From Nitrobacter sp051535215 (lineage in GTDB: Bacteria > Pseudomonadota > Alphaproteobacteria > Rhizobiales > Xanthobacteraceae): 64,000 nt of DNA. The notes under the pieces were generated by a model that was given only the letters and a program-made list of their open reading frames with translations, ran no database searches and was not told where the DNA came from. The stretch is taken from positions 310,001 through 374,000 of the forward strand of contig NZ_JBPPLY010000003.1 in NCBI RefSeq assembly GCF_051535215.1, given 5' to 3'. The translations under genes and the position numbers were made by a program. Shown piece by piece: positions 1-9,139 of the stretch (position 1 is its first letter; every line of letters starts with the position of its first letter).

Positions 1-965
1 AGCCGCGCCACGTTGGTGACGAACAGGTCGTCGCCGACAAGCTGGCAGGTGTTGCCGATCAGGTCGGTGAGGAGCTTCCAGCCCTCGAAGTCGTCCTCGG
101 CCATCCCGTCCTCGATCGAGACGATCGGATAGTCCGCCGCCAGCTTGGCAAGGTATCTCGCCTGCTCCTCGACCGAGCGGGTCTTCCCCTCGCCCGAATA
201 GACATACTTGCCGTCCTTGAAGAACTCGCTCGCGGCCGGATCGAGCGCCAGCACCACGTCGTCGCCCGGCTTGTAACCGGCCTTGACGATCGCGCTCATG
301 ATGAAATCGAGCGCCGCGCTGGCCGATGGCAGGTTCGGTGCGAAACCGCCCTCGTCGCCGACGTTGGTATTGTGGCCGGCCTTCTTCAATTCGGCTCTCA
401 GGGTGTGAAAGATTTCCGAGCCGCAGCGCAATGCGTCCGAGAAGGTCGCGGCGCCGACCGGCATGATCATGAATTCCTGAAAGTCGATCGGGTTGTCGGC
501 GTGCACGCCGCCGTTGACGATATTCATCATCGGCACCGGAAGCGTCCGCGCCGAGACGCCGCCGACGTAGCGGTACAGTGGCATATCGAGCGAGTCCGCC
601 GCAGCCCTGGCAAGCGCCAGCGACACGCCGAGAATCGCATTGGCGCCGAGCCGGCTCTTGTTCGCGGTCCCGTCCAGTTCGATCAGGATATCGTCGATCT
701 GCGTCTGCTGCTCGGCGTCCATGCCCCCGATGGCATCGAAAATCTCGCCATTCACCGCGTCGACCGCCTTCCGCACGCCCTTGCCGAAATAGCGGGTTTC
801 GTCACCGTCGCGCAGTTCGACCGCCTCATGCGCTCCGGTGGAAGCGCCCGATGGCACCGCGGCGCGGCCCATCGCGCCGTCTTCGAGCGCCACGTCGACC
901 TCAACGGTCGGATTGCCGCGGCTGTCGAGAATTTCGCGGCCGATGATGTCGACGATGGCGGTCAT
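1..965 (-). CDS. eno: Enolase (partial, C-terminal end outside window)
   Basis: Phosphopyruvate hydratase of glycolysis, which interconverts 2-phosphoglycerate and phosphoenolpyruvate in the cytosol. About 321 codons of a family that normally has about 427 are present. Visible signatures are the N-terminal DSRGNPTVEV, the mobile SGASTG loop, NVGDEGGFAP around the catalytic Glu, and the Mg-binding acids in LALDPAASEF, SIEDGM and GDDLFVTN. The catalytic Lys should lie in the missing part. The ATG at 965 has AGAGG six bases upstream. The gene has no stop inside the window, so it continues to the left. Identification is very secure. Confidence 0.97.
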   Translation of the reverse strand, partial: MTAIVDIIGREILDSRGNPTVEVDVALEDGAMGRAAVPSGASTGAHEAVELRDGDETRYFGKGVRKAVDAVNGEIFDAIGGMDAEQQTQIDDILIELDGTANKSRLGANAILGVSLALARAAADSLDMPLYRYVGGVSARTLPVPMMNIVNGGVHADNPIDFQEFMIMPVGAATFSDALRCGSEIFHTLRAELKKAGHNTNVGDEGGFAPNLPSASAALDFIMSAIVKAGYKPGDDVVLALDPAASEFFKDGKYVYSGEGKTRSVEEQARYLAKLAADYPIVSIEDGMAEDDFEGWKLLTDLIGNTCQLVGDDLFVTNVAR

Positions 966-1127
966 TAAGAACCTCTTGAATCACTTGAATCACTGGATTT
1001 TGCGGTGCTTCTACAGCAATGCTTGGGCGCGGGAAAGGCCGTGAATCGTGACGTATTCGTTACGATTGGCTATCAGAAGCGCATGATCCGCCAAAGTGTG
1101 AGCGGTTTGGCCAAAAGATCATGCGCC

Positions 1128-1142
1128 GTTCAAAATAAGTTC
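1128..1142. promoter_or_regulatory. Perfect SOS-box match (GTTC-N7-GTTC) upstream of queF
   Basis: The 15 bases read GTTC, seven bases, GTTC, which is the direct-repeat LexA operator known from alphaproteobacteria. It lies 63 bases before the queF ATG and about 160 bases before the divergent eno start. The match is exact and intergenic, but no DNA-damage role of queF is known to me. It could be chance or serve a promoter I cannot resolve. Confidence 0.4.
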
Positions 1143-1205
1143 GGCGCGCGATCGGACGCCAAACCGGCTTCCAGTTTTGCTGACCGCGCTCCGATGGAGA
1201 TAATC

Positions 1206-1682
1206 ATGCCACGAAAGCTTCCATCCTCGCCAAAATCACCCACGCTGCAGCTTGGTCGCGCGGTGACGTGGCCGGATTCGCCGGAGGCCGCGAAGCTGGA
1301 CCGTGTACCCAATCCGCAGAAGGACACCAATTATGTCGCGCGGTTCACGGCGCCGGAGTTCACCGCGCTGTGTCCGGTCACCGGCCAGCCGGACTTCGCG
1401 CACCTCGTGATCGACTATGTGCCGGGATCGTGGCTGCTGGAGTCGAAATCGCTCAAACTTTATCTGGCGAGTTTCCGCAACCATGGCGCTTTTCACGAGG
1501 ACTGCACCGTTGCGATCGGCAAGCGCATCGCCGCTGCGATCAGGCCGAAATGGCTGCGCATCGGCGGCTACTGGTATCCGCGCGGCGGCATTCCGATCGA
1601 CGTGTTCTGGCAGACCGGAACCGCGCCGAAGGGCGTCTGGATTCCCGATCAGGACGTGCCATCGTACCGGGGACGGGGTTGA
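1206..1682 (+). CDS. queF: NADPH-dependent 7-cyano-7-deazaguanine reductase (preQ1 synthase)
   Basis: Reduces the nitrile of preQ0 to the amine preQ1 in queuosine tRNA modification. At 158 residues it is the short, single-domain (YkvM-type) form of this T-fold enzyme. Cys56 in FTALCPVTGQPD is the expected thioimide nucleophile, with the partner Asp63; the ESKSLK motif (79-84) is the NADPH-binding signature. The start at 1206 was chosen because GGAG sits six bases upstream; an in-frame ATG at 1194 has no such site. The gene stands alone, converges on the MFS gene, and ends 13 bases from it. No preQ1 riboswitch was seen upstream, but an exact SOS-type direct repeat lies there. Confidence 0.95.
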   Translation: MPRKLPSSPKSPTLQLGRAVTWPDSPEAAKLDRVPNPQKDTNYVARFTAPEFTALCPVTGQPDFAHLVIDYVPGSWLLESKSLKLYLASFRNHGAFHEDCTVAIGKRIAAAIRPKWLRIGGYWYPRGGIPIDVFWQTGTAPKGVWIPDQDVPSYRGRG

Positions 1683-1695
1683 AGCCGCGGATGCT

Positions 1696-2907
1696 CTACC
1701 CCTCGCGCATGCCGGCCCTCCCGGCCAGCAGGCGCGCGCAGACCAGTCCGAGAATCGCGATGAGAACCGCGTTTGCGGCAAGGGTCGGAAATTTGCCCAC
1801 CCAGGCAAGGCTCGCACCATAGGCGATCGGACCGGCCGTCTGACCCATGTAGAAGAAGAACGAATGGAGCGACAACGCGGTCGCCCGCGCCTGCTCGGAC
1901 AATTCGCTGGCGAACACCTGAAGGCAGCCGTGCAGCATGTAGAAGCCCCAGCCCATCAGGATGAAGCTGAGTGTCTGGATACGCCAGTCCGGACCGAGAG
2001 CGACGGCCACGATCTGCGCCGCCGCCAGCATTGCGCCCGCTATCATCATGCTGCGGATGCCGAGCGCCGACAGTAGGCGCGACACCGTCATCGTGTAGAA
2101 CAGGCCGCCGACTGCAAATCCCGCGATAACGATGCCCGCGACCGAAAGCCGCGTTTCGCCGAGTTCGAACAGAAACGCCGCGACGTAAGGAAACAGGCCA
2201 AACACGCAGCAGCCTTCGATGAAAACCGCGGAATAGCAGACCCTGGCGTTGGGATTGGTGAAGATCTGCCGGTAGCCATGGCGCAGATCCGTGAACTTCA
2301 TCTGCCGCGAGGCAGCTATCGCATTGCCGCGGCGGAATCCAACGCCGACGGCGGTCGAGGCGGCCAAAACCAGCACGCCGAGGACGACAAGCACGCCGCG
2401 CCAGCCGACGAGATCGCCGATCACCCCGGAAAAGGACGCGCCAAGCAGATTACCGCTCACAGTACCCGCGATCGTCCTGCCGATCGCCACCTGCCGCTGT
2501 GACACTGGGACGAGATCGCTCGCCATGCCGAGCGCGACCGGGAAAACACCACCCGACGCGACGCCTGCGAAGATGCGCGTCACGAACAGCGCGCTGTAGG
2601 ATGTGCAGAGCGCGCCTGCGACGTTCGCGATGCCGAGCAGCACCAGGCAAACCAGCATCAGCCGCGCCTTGCCGAACACGTCGGCGGCCGCGCCGATCAG
2701 CGGCTGCACGAGCGCAAACGAGAAGGCGGTTATCGCCGACAGGCCGGCGGCGGTCGCAACCGTCACCGACATGTCGTCGGCGACATGCGGCAGCACCGGG
2801 TCCAGCGCGCGCGTCGACAGGCTCGCCGCAAAAGTGGCGAGCGCGACAATATTCAGAAGCGGCGGCAATTTGTGCGGTCCGGCCGCGGCCGGGGTGGCCG
2901 ATGTCAT
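1696..2907 (-). CDS. MFS transporter, drug-efflux-like
   Basis: A 403-residue major facilitator superfamily protein with about twelve hydrophobic segments. A GAAADVFGKARLML stretch (around residues 72-85) corresponds to the MFS loop 2-3 motif. The substrate cannot be read from the sequence; the DHA1 drug:proton antiporter type is the nearest guess. The start ATG overlaps the kdsA stop (ATGA at 2904-2907), so the gene is translationally coupled to kdsA and is the last gene of the tpiA-secG-pyrG-kdsA string. The coupling is clear, the meaning is not: export of a compound linked to envelope sugar metabolism is possible but unsupported. Confidence 0.85.
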   Translation of the reverse strand: MTSATPAAAGPHKLPPLLNIVALATFAASLSTRALDPVLPHVADDMSVTVATAAGLSAITAFSFALVQPLIGAAADVFGKARLMLVCLVLLGIANVAGALCTSYSALFVTRIFAGVASGGVFPVALGMASDLVPVSQRQVAIGRTIAGTVSGNLLGASFSGVIGDLVGWRGVLVVLGVLVLAASTAVGVGFRRGNAIAASRQMKFTDLRHGYRQIFTNPNARVCYSAVFIEGCCVFGLFPYVAAFLFELGETRLSVAGIVIAGFAVGGLFYTMTVSRLLSALGIRSMMIAGAMLAAAQIVAVALGPDWRIQTLSFILMGWGFYMLHGCLQVFASELSEQARATALSLHSFFFYMGQTAGPIAYGASLAWVGKFPTLAANAVLIAILGLVCARLLAGRAGMREG

Positions 2908-3767
2908 TTCGCAGGGGCCGGATCGACCGCCTTCGCCAGCGCATCGAACGCCATCAGTCGCCGCACCAGTGCCTCGAACTCGCGCAGCGGCACCATGTTG
3001 GGACCGTCAGAAGGCGCATGATCGGGATCGGGATGGGTCTCGATGAACACGCCGGCGACGCCGACCGCGACCGCTGCGCGCGCCAGCACCGGCACGAATT
3101 CGCGCTCGCCGCCCGAGGATGTCCCCTTCCCGCCCGGCTGCTGCACCGAATGGGTGGCGTCGAAGATGACGGGTGCGCCGGTGGTGCGCGCAAGAATCGG
3201 CAACGCACGCATATCCGAGACCAGCGTGTTGTAGCCGAAGGACGCGCCGCGCTCGGTTACCAGCACGTTGCGGTCGCCGCCCTCCACGATCTTGGCGACC
3301 ACGTTCGCCATGTCCCAGGGCGCGAGGAATTGCCCTTTCTTGACGTTGATAACCTTGCCGGTCGCCGCCGCCGCCAGCAAAAGATCGGTCTGCCGGCACA
3401 GAAAGGCGGGTATTTGCAGCACGTCGACCACTTGCGCGACTTCGAGGCATTGCGCGGCCTCATGCACGTCGGTGAGGACGGGCAATCCCAGCGAGGCACG
3501 GATCTCGGCGAAAATCGGCAGCGCCTTTTTCAGTCCGATCCCGCGCGCGCCCGAGGCGCTGGTGCGGTTGGCCTTGTCGAACGAGGATTTGAAGACAAGG
3601 CCGATATTCAACCGCGTGGCGATTTCCTTCAGCGCGCCGGCAACTTCGAGCGCATGGGCGCGGCTTTCCATCTGGCATGGGCCGGCGATGACCGACAGCG
3701 GCCGGTCCTGACCAAAAGTGACCGGGCCGACAGCGACGACAGACGCAGCGGAGAGAGACTGATTCAA
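2904..3767 (-). CDS. kdsA: 3-deoxy-D-manno-octulosonate 8-phosphate synthase, TTG start
   Basis: Condenses phosphoenolpyruvate with arabinose 5-phosphate to Kdo-8-phosphate, the precursor of the LPS inner-core sugar. Motifs are SVIAGPCQMESR near the N-terminus, FKSSFDKANRTS, TDVHE, QIPAFLCRQTDLL, VNVKKGQFLAPWD, FDATHSVQQPGG and ETHPDPD. The CQ of GPCQ and the C of FLCRQ correspond to the family's metal/active-site positions. I place the start at TTG 3767 (287 residues), because AAAGGA lies seven bases upstream and homologues start there; the longer ORF to 3851 would add 28 residues of unlikely sequence. It follows pyrG after 91 bases and overlaps the MFS gene by four. Confidence 0.95.
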   Translation of the reverse strand: MNQSLSAASVVAVGPVTFGQDRPLSVIAGPCQMESRAHALEVAGALKEIATRLNIGLVFKSSFDKANRTSASGARGIGLKKALPIFAEIRASLGLPVLTDVHEAAQCLEVAQVVDVLQIPAFLCRQTDLLLAAAATGKVINVKKGQFLAPWDMANVVAKIVEGGDRNVLVTERGASFGYNTLVSDMRALPILARTTGAPVIFDATHSVQQPGGKGTSSGGEREFVPVLARAAVAVGVAGVFIETHPDPDHAPSDGPNMVPLREFEALVRRLMAFDALAKAVDPAPAK

Positions 3768-3806
3768 GACGGATTCCTTTGCTGGCCGACCATGCAGGCC
3801 GGCAGC

Positions 3807-3823
3807 GGCGGGATCAACCCGCC
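3807..3823. other. Small perfect hairpin between pyrG and kdsA
   Basis: GGCGGG and CCCGCC form a six-base stem around a five-base loop in the 91-base gap between the pyrG stop and the kdsA TTG. It has no T-run, so it is not a classical terminator. It may affect processing or readthrough between the two genes. Confidence 0.3.
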
Positions 3824-3858
3824 TGTCGCGACTTCGAATATTTGCGCTCAAGCGCAGC

Positions 3859-5490
3859 CTATACCAGCCGGCTCTGCACTACCGCCGCCTGAATGAACGA
3901 GGCGAACAGCGGATGCGGCTCAAATGGCCGCGATTTCAGTTCGGGATGGTATTGCACCCCGATGAACCAGGGATGATCCTCGTATTCGACGATCTCGGGC
4001 AAAACACCATCGGGCGACATACCCGAGAAGCGCAGGCCGTGCTGCTCAAGGCGGTCCTTGTATGCTGTGTTGACCTCATAGCGGTGGCGATGCCGCTCCG
4101 AAATCTCCAGCGCGCCGCCATAGATTTCGGAAACGCGGCTGCCGCGCGTGAGCGCCGCTGGGTAAGCGCCGAGCCGCATGGTGCCACCGAGGTCGCCGGC
4201 CCTGGAGCGCTTCTCCAGTTCGTTGCCGCGCAGCCATTCCGTCATCAGACCGACCAGGGGTTCGCTGGTCGGACCGAATTCGGTCGAGTTTGCGTTCTCG
4301 ATTCCCACCAGATTGCGCGCCGCCTCGATCACGGCCATCTGCATTCCGAAGCAGATGCCGAAATAAGGGACATGCCGTTCGCGGGCGAACCGCGCCGCCT
4401 TGATCTTGCCTTCGGCGCCGCGCTGGCCGAACCCGCCCGGCACCAGAATGCCGTCGACGTGTTCGAGGAACGGCGCGGCGTCTTCGTTTTCGAACACCTC
4501 GCTCTCGATCCAGTCGAGATTGACCTTCACCTTGTTGGCGATGCCGCCATGGGACAATGCCTCGATCAGCGACTTGTAGGCATCCTTCATGCCGGTGTAC
4601 TTGCCGACGATCGCGATCGTCACCGCACCTTCGGGATTGCGGATACGCTCGTTGACCTCGTGCCAGCCTTGCAGCGCCGGCGGCTTCCGCGGTTCGATTC
4701 CGAACGCCGCCAGAACCTCGTCGTCGAGGCCCGCGGCGTGATAGACTTCCGGCACGGCATAGATGTTGTCGGCGTCGCGCGCCTCGATCACGGCGCTTTC
4801 GCGGACGTTGCAGAACAGCCCGAGCTTGCGGCGCTCCTCCTTCGGAATTTCCCGGTCGGTGCGGCACAACAGGATGTCGGGCTGGATGCCGATCGAGCGC
4901 AGTTCCTTCACCGAATGCTGCGTGGGCTTGGTCTTCAACTCGCCTGCGCTCGGAATGAACGGCAGCAGGGTCAGGTGAACGTAGACCGCATGACCGCGCG
5001 GCAGGTCGTTCTTGAGCTGGCGAATCGCCTCGAAGAACGGCAGCCCCTCGATGTCGCCCACCGTGCCGCCGATCTCGCACAGCACGAAGTCGTAGCCGTC
5101 GTTGCCGTCGAGGATGAACTCCTTGATGGCGTTGGTGACATGGGGGATCACCTGAATCGTCGCGCCGAGATAATCGCCGCGGCGCTCCTTGGTCAGGATA
5201 TCCTGATAGATGCGGCCGGTGGTGATGTTGTCCTGCCTGGTCGCGGGACGCCCGGTGAAGCGCTCGTAATGGCCGAGATCGAGATCGGTCTCGGCGCCGT
5301 CGTCGGTGACGAACACCTCGCCGTGCTGATACGGCGACATCGTGCCGGGATCGAGATTGAGATAGGGGTCGAGCTTGCGAAGGCGGACCTTGTAGCCGCG
5401 CGCCTGCAGCAGCGCGCCGAGCGCCGCCGATGCCAGACCCTTTCCGAGCGAGGAAACCACGCCGCCGGTAATGAAAATATAGCGCGCCAT
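3859..5490 (-). CDS. pyrG: CTP synthase
   Basis: Aminates UTP to CTP using ATP and glutamine, the last step of pyrimidine nucleotide synthesis. It has 543 residues, close to the E. coli length. The N-terminal synthetase domain begins with the P-loop ITGGVVSSLGKG (7-18). The C-terminal class I glutamine amidotransferase domain has the nucleophile in YFGICFGMQMA and the His-Glu pair in VQYHPEL. ATG 5490 is preferred over the in-frame TTG at 5499, because AAAGG is placed well for the ATG and too close for the TTG. It follows secG and precedes kdsA on the minus strand, so CTP for CMP-Kdo sits beside Kdo synthesis. Confidence 0.97.
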   Translation of the reverse strand: MARYIFITGGVVSSLGKGLASAALGALLQARGYKVRLRKLDPYLNLDPGTMSPYQHGEVFVTDDGAETDLDLGHYERFTGRPATRQDNITTGRIYQDILTKERRGDYLGATIQVIPHVTNAIKEFILDGNDGYDFVLCEIGGTVGDIEGLPFFEAIRQLKNDLPRGHAVYVHLTLLPFIPSAGELKTKPTQHSVKELRSIGIQPDILLCRTDREIPKEERRKLGLFCNVRESAVIEARDADNIYAVPEVYHAAGLDDEVLAAFGIEPRKPPALQGWHEVNERIRNPEGAVTIAIVGKYTGMKDAYKSLIEALSHGGIANKVKVNLDWIESEVFENEDAAPFLEHVDGILVPGGFGQRGAEGKIKAARFARERHVPYFGICFGMQMAVIEAARNLVGIENANSTEFGPTSEPLVGLMTEWLRGNELEKRSRAGDLGGTMRLGAYPAALTRGSRVSEIYGGALEISERHRHRYEVNTAYKDRLEQHGLRFSGMSPDGVLPEIVEYEDHPWFIGVQYHPELKSRPFEPHPLFASFIQAAVVQSRLV

Positions 5491-5616
5491 GGGACTCAAC
5501 CTTTAAGGCTCCCGTGTCGATTCGCCAAAACCAATCGCAGCCGTCAGCCAGAATGCGGATCGGCTGTGGGTGACTTCAAAATTCTAACGATTGCAGTTTC
5601 TTAGATGAGGCTATTT

Positions 5617-5644
5617 ATGCAGGACGGCAACCTCGGTCCTGCAT
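5617..5644 (-). terminator. Hairpin downstream of secG (possible terminator or attenuator)
   Basis: A perfect nine-base inverted repeat, ATGCAGGAC and GTCCTGCAT, encloses a ten-base loop just after the secG stop and about 130 bases before pyrG. After the stem the minus strand reads AAATAG, not a T-run, so a factor-independent terminator is uncertain. It may be a processing or attenuation structure. Confidence 0.4.
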
Positions 5645-5655
5645 GGCGCCCTGCT

Positions 5656-6045
5656 TTATTGCGAGCGAGGCGCCTGCGGACCCGCGGGCGCCGGCGCGGC
5701 CGGTTGCTCGGATTGTTTCAGCGAATCGAGAAGGCCGCCGCTCGCAGGCGGAGCGACCGGTGTCGCGCCTCCTGCCGGCTGCGACTGCGACGCCGGTGCG
5801 GCGTCCAAAATCGAACCCGGTTTGTGCTCGTAGCCCGCAAGCCAGGACAGGAACAGGCTGGTCAAGAAGAAACCGGCCGCGAGGAAAGCGGTGGTGCGCG
5901 TCAACAGGTTCGCGGTGCCACGGCTCGACATGAAGCCCGCACCGCCGCCCATGCCGAGGCCGCCGCCTTCGGACTTCTGCAGCAGCACGACGACAGTCAG
6001 CGCCGAAACGATCATCAGGTGGAGAACGATAACTACGGTCTGCAT
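5656..6045 (-). CDS. secG: Preprotein translocase subunit SecG
   Basis: Inner-membrane subunit that assists the SecYEG protein-export channel. The 129-residue protein has two hydrophobic helices (about 2-22 and 51-70) separated by the family loop LLQKSEGGGLGMGGG, followed by an Ala/Pro/Gln-rich cytosolic tail typical of alphaproteobacterial SecG. It lies between tpiA (140 bases upstream) and pyrG. The tpiA-secG-pyrG order is common in this bacterial class, which supports the assignment. Confidence 0.93.
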   Translation of the reverse strand: MQTVVIVLHLMIVSALTVVVLLQKSEGGGLGMGGGAGFMSSRGTANLLTRTTAFLAAGFFLTSLFLSWLAGYEHKPGSILDAAPASQSQPAGGATPVAPPASGGLLDSLKQSEQPAAPAPAGPQAPRSQ

Positions 6046-6185
6046 CGAACACCGTCCGTCACAAGCAATCGCGCCGGGTAACCCGGTCGGGCACGCCTGT
6101 GGGGGTTGAAGTTGGCCGCTGTCTACACGATCGCCGGCGGGATTGCCACCCCCGCAAACCGACCCTTCGCCGCGATTTGAACCGA

Positions 6186-6938
6186 TCAGGCAACGGCTTG
6201 GGCGATCCCCAGAAAATCCGTCGCCTTGAGGCTGGCGCCACCGATCAGCGCCCCGTTCACATTCGGCACAGCCAGCAACTCCGCAGCGTTCGACGGCTTC
6301 ACCGAGCCGCCATAGAGGATGCGGATCTTGGCCCCCTCTCCGCTGAAGCGCTGGTTGAGCTGATCACGGATAAATCCATGAACCTCCTGTACATCCTGCG
6401 GCGTCGGGGTGCGGCCGGTGCCGATGGCCCAGACCGGCTCGTAGGCGACGACGAGATTGGCGGCCGTCGTGCCATCCGGCAGCGAACCGGCAAGCTGCCG
6501 TCCGACCACCTCGAGCGTCTGGCCGGCATCGCGCTGGTCCTGGGTTTCGCCGACGCAGACGATCGCGATCAACGTCGCCCGCCACGCTGCCTCGGCCTTT
6601 TGCCGCACCAGCGCGTCGGTCTCGCCATGGTCGGCGCGCCGCTCGGAATGGCCGACGATGATGGCGGTCGCGCCCGCATCGGCGATCATCTCGGCGGAGA
6701 TATCGCCCGTATGGGCTCCGGAGGGCTTGGGGTGACAATCCTGCGCACCGATTCGCAGCGGCGATCCCTGAACCGCCCCGGCAAAGGCCAGCAGCAGCGT
6801 TGCCGGCGGACAGATCAGCAGATCGGCCTTTTGCGCGGGACCGTCCGCGCCTGCGATCATCTGGCCGAGTTCGCTGGCCGACGCCTTGAGGCCGTTCATC
6901 TTCCAGTTTCCAGCAATCAGCGGTCGCAGCCCGGTCAT
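6186..6938 (-). CDS. tpiA: Triosephosphate isomerase
   Basis: Interconverts dihydroxyacetone phosphate and glyceraldehyde 3-phosphate. The 250-residue TIM barrel shows the catalytic Lys in AGNWKMNG, the electrophile His in VGHSERR, the catalytic Glu in AYEPVWAIGTG, and the phosphate-binding YGGSVKPSN and GGASLK. ATG 6938 is chosen because AGAGA precedes it and family members start at this point; ATG 6950 would add four residues. It is the first gene of the minus-strand string and is divergent from the PpiD-like gene, with a shared 257-base control region. Confidence 0.96.
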   Translation of the reverse strand: MTGLRPLIAGNWKMNGLKASASELGQMIAGADGPAQKADLLICPPATLLLAFAGAVQGSPLRIGAQDCHPKPSGAHTGDISAEMIADAGATAIIVGHSERRADHGETDALVRQKAEAAWRATLIAIVCVGETQDQRDAGQTLEVVGRQLAGSLPDGTTAANLVVAYEPVWAIGTGRTPTPQDVQEVHGFIRDQLNQRFSGEGAKIRILYGGSVKPSNAAELLAVPNVNGALIGGASLKATDFLGIAQAVA

Positions 6939-7195
6939 GGAATCTCTCATGGGTGATTTCGACAGTTCGTCCCCTCGGCACGCGCGATCCCCGCGTCGAA
7001 GGTTCGAGGGGTCTAGCTAGCAGAGGTTATCCACCGGGACCAGTCTCCGCTATCCGCCGCAACGCGCGACGGTTCGTCCCGCCGAGGTTGCGAGCGCTGG
7101 ATTGCCACTTTATGATGCGTTATCAACTCGGTGACGCGCTCGCGCGGCTACTTTCGCCGAGACGCGAACCGCCCCCTCCTGCAAAAGACGGACTC

Positions 7196-9103
7196 ATGCT
7201 TCGAGGAATACGTAACGCCTCATCCAACTGGCTCGGCAAGACCCTCATGACCATCGTGATGGGCCTGCTGATCGTGGCTTTCGGCATCTGGGGCATCGCG
7301 GACATCTTTCACGGTTTCGGCCAGTCGACCCTAGCCACGATCGGCGGCACCCAGATTTCGACCGAGCAATTCCGCGAGATCTACAATGACCGGCTGCAGC
7401 AGATCGGGCGCCAGTTCGGGCGTTCGCTGTCTCCCGACCAGGTCAGGGCCCTCGGCCTCGACCGTCAGGTGTTGCAGCAGGTGATCGCGGAAGCCGCGCT
7501 TGACGAGGACGCGCGGCGCAAGGGCCTCAACGCGTCGGACGAGGAGATCAAGCGACAGATCATGAATGATCCCAACTTCAAGGGCGCCAACAATGCATTC
7601 GACCCGGCGCGCTTCGCGGGCCTGATCCGCCAGATGGGATACACCGAGCAACGCTACGTCGCCGAACAGCGGCATACGACGCTGCGCCGCGAGATCGCCG
7701 GCACGGTGGCGGCCGGTGTAGAGCCATCGAAGACGCTTCTCGATATGCTGAACAGCTTCCAGAACGAGCAACGCACCATCGACTATGTCAAGCTCGGCAC
7801 CGCGCAGGCCGGAAACATCGATCCGCCGACGCCGGAGCAGCTTGCGAGCTATTTCGACGCCCACAAGGTGCAGTTTCGCGCGCCTGAATTCCGCAAGATC
7901 GCTTTCGTCGTGATGACGCCGGAGTCGATCGCGAAATCGATAACGGTGTCCGACGAGGATGCCAAAAAGGCCTATGAGGAACAGAAGGACAAGCTGTCCA
8001 CACCAGAAAAGCGGCAGCTCTGGCAGATGGTGTTTCCGAACCTGGCGGATGCGCAGGCGGCGCGGAGCAAGATCCAGGCCGGCGCCTCCTTCGACGACAT
8101 CGCCAAGGAGCGCGGTCTCGCGGCCTCCGACGTCGATCTGGGCACGGTCACCAGGTCGGAGATCATCGACCCGGCCACCGCCGACGCCGCCTTCTCGCTG
8201 AAGACCGATGAGGTCAGCCAGCCGATCCAGGGAAAGTTCGGTGTCGCGCTGGTCAAGGTCGGCAAGATCGAACCCGGCAACCAGCCGACCTACAACGGCG
8301 TCGCCGCGAAACTGAAACACGATATTGCGGTCGATCGCGCGCGCGCCGAAGTCAACGACCTCCACAACAAGATGGAGGACGAGCGCGGCGGCGGGGCGAG
8401 CGTTGTCGAGGCCGCCAAGAAGCTCGGCCTCACCGCGGTCACCATCGATGCCGTCGACCGTTCCGGACGCGCGCCGGACGGCAAACCGGTCACGGGGCTG
8501 CCGCCGGGCGTCGAACTGATCGCGCAGGCTTTCGCCAGCGATGTCGGCGTCGACAACGAAACGCTCCAGATCGGCAATAACGGCTACGTCTGGTTCGACG
8601 TGCTCGGCGTCACGCCCTCGCGCGAGCGCACCCTCGACGAGGTCAAGGACAAGGTCGAGGCCGGATGGCGCGACGAACAGATCGGCAGCCGGCTGATGAC
8701 CAAGGCGACGGACATGGTCCGCAAGCTCGATAAGGGCGGCAAGCTCGCCGACGAGGCGGCCGGTTTCGGTCTGAAGGTCGAGAGCGCGAGCGACATCAAG
8801 CGCGACGGCACGGCGGGCGGCCTGCCGGGCGCCGTGATCGCCGCGGTATTCCGCACGGCCAAGGACGGAGCCGGACAGGCGCCCGGCGCGGGCCCTGAAG
8901 ACTGGGTGGTTTTCCGTGTCACCGACGTGAAGGTACAGCCGCTCGATCCCGCCTCCGACGAAATGAAGAAACTGAAGGACAGCCTGCAGCGCGCCCTGGC
9001 CGATGAGGACGTCGGCCAGTACATCGTCAGACTCGAAACCGAGATCGGCACCACGATCAATCAGGCGGCGGTGGCGCAGGTCACCGGCGCCAATTCGAAC
9101 TAA
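7196..9103 (+). CDS. Periplasmic peptidyl-prolyl isomerase, PpiD/SurA-N type
   Basis: Membrane-anchored chaperone/foldase for proteins leaving the Sec channel. The 635-residue protein has a short cytosolic N-terminus, one transmembrane helix (about 17-36, TLMTIVMGLLIVAFGIWGIA), a SurA-N-like helical domain, a parvulin-type rotamase segment (about 250-370) and a long C-terminal chaperone region. The start at 7196 was chosen because the short tail plus anchor is the family pattern; the longer frame to 6953 would put about 80 improbable residues in front. It precedes trpD by 36 bases, an association I also recall from related genomes. The PpiD name is by architecture, so no symbol is given. Confidence 0.88.
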   Translation: MLRGIRNASSNWLGKTLMTIVMGLLIVAFGIWGIADIFHGFGQSTLATIGGTQISTEQFREIYNDRLQQIGRQFGRSLSPDQVRALGLDRQVLQQVIAEAALDEDARRKGLNASDEEIKRQIMNDPNFKGANNAFDPARFAGLIRQMGYTEQRYVAEQRHTTLRREIAGTVAAGVEPSKTLLDMLNSFQNEQRTIDYVKLGTAQAGNIDPPTPEQLASYFDAHKVQFRAPEFRKIAFVVMTPESIAKSITVSDEDAKKAYEEQKDKLSTPEKRQLWQMVFPNLADAQAARSKIQAGASFDDIAKERGLAASDVDLGTVTRSEIIDPATADAAFSLKTDEVSQPIQGKFGVALVKVGKIEPGNQPTYNGVAAKLKHDIAVDRARAEVNDLHNKMEDERGGGASVVEAAKKLGLTAVTIDAVDRSGRAPDGKPVTGLPPGVELIAQAFASDVGVDNETLQIGNNGYVWFDVLGVTPSRERTLDEVKDKVEAGWRDEQIGSRLMTKATDMVRKLDKGGKLADEAAGFGLKVESASDIKRDGTAGGLPGAVIAAVFRTAKDGAGQAPGAGPEDWVVFRVTDVKVQPLDPASDEMKKLKDSLQRALADEDVGQYIVRLETEIGTTINQAAVAQVTGANSN

Positions 9104-9139
9104 CGGATCGACGGCGTCCCATATTCCCGAAAGCATTCG

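Noticed and set aside
966..1205. preQ1 riboswitch ahead of queF
   Set aside because: No pseudoknot-like A-rich tail or conserved aptamer core was seen; a short-aptamer search would be needed to be sure.
3913..5604. 563-codon plus-strand frame opposite pyrG
   Set aside because: Antisense of a textbook CTP synthase; no recognised protein.
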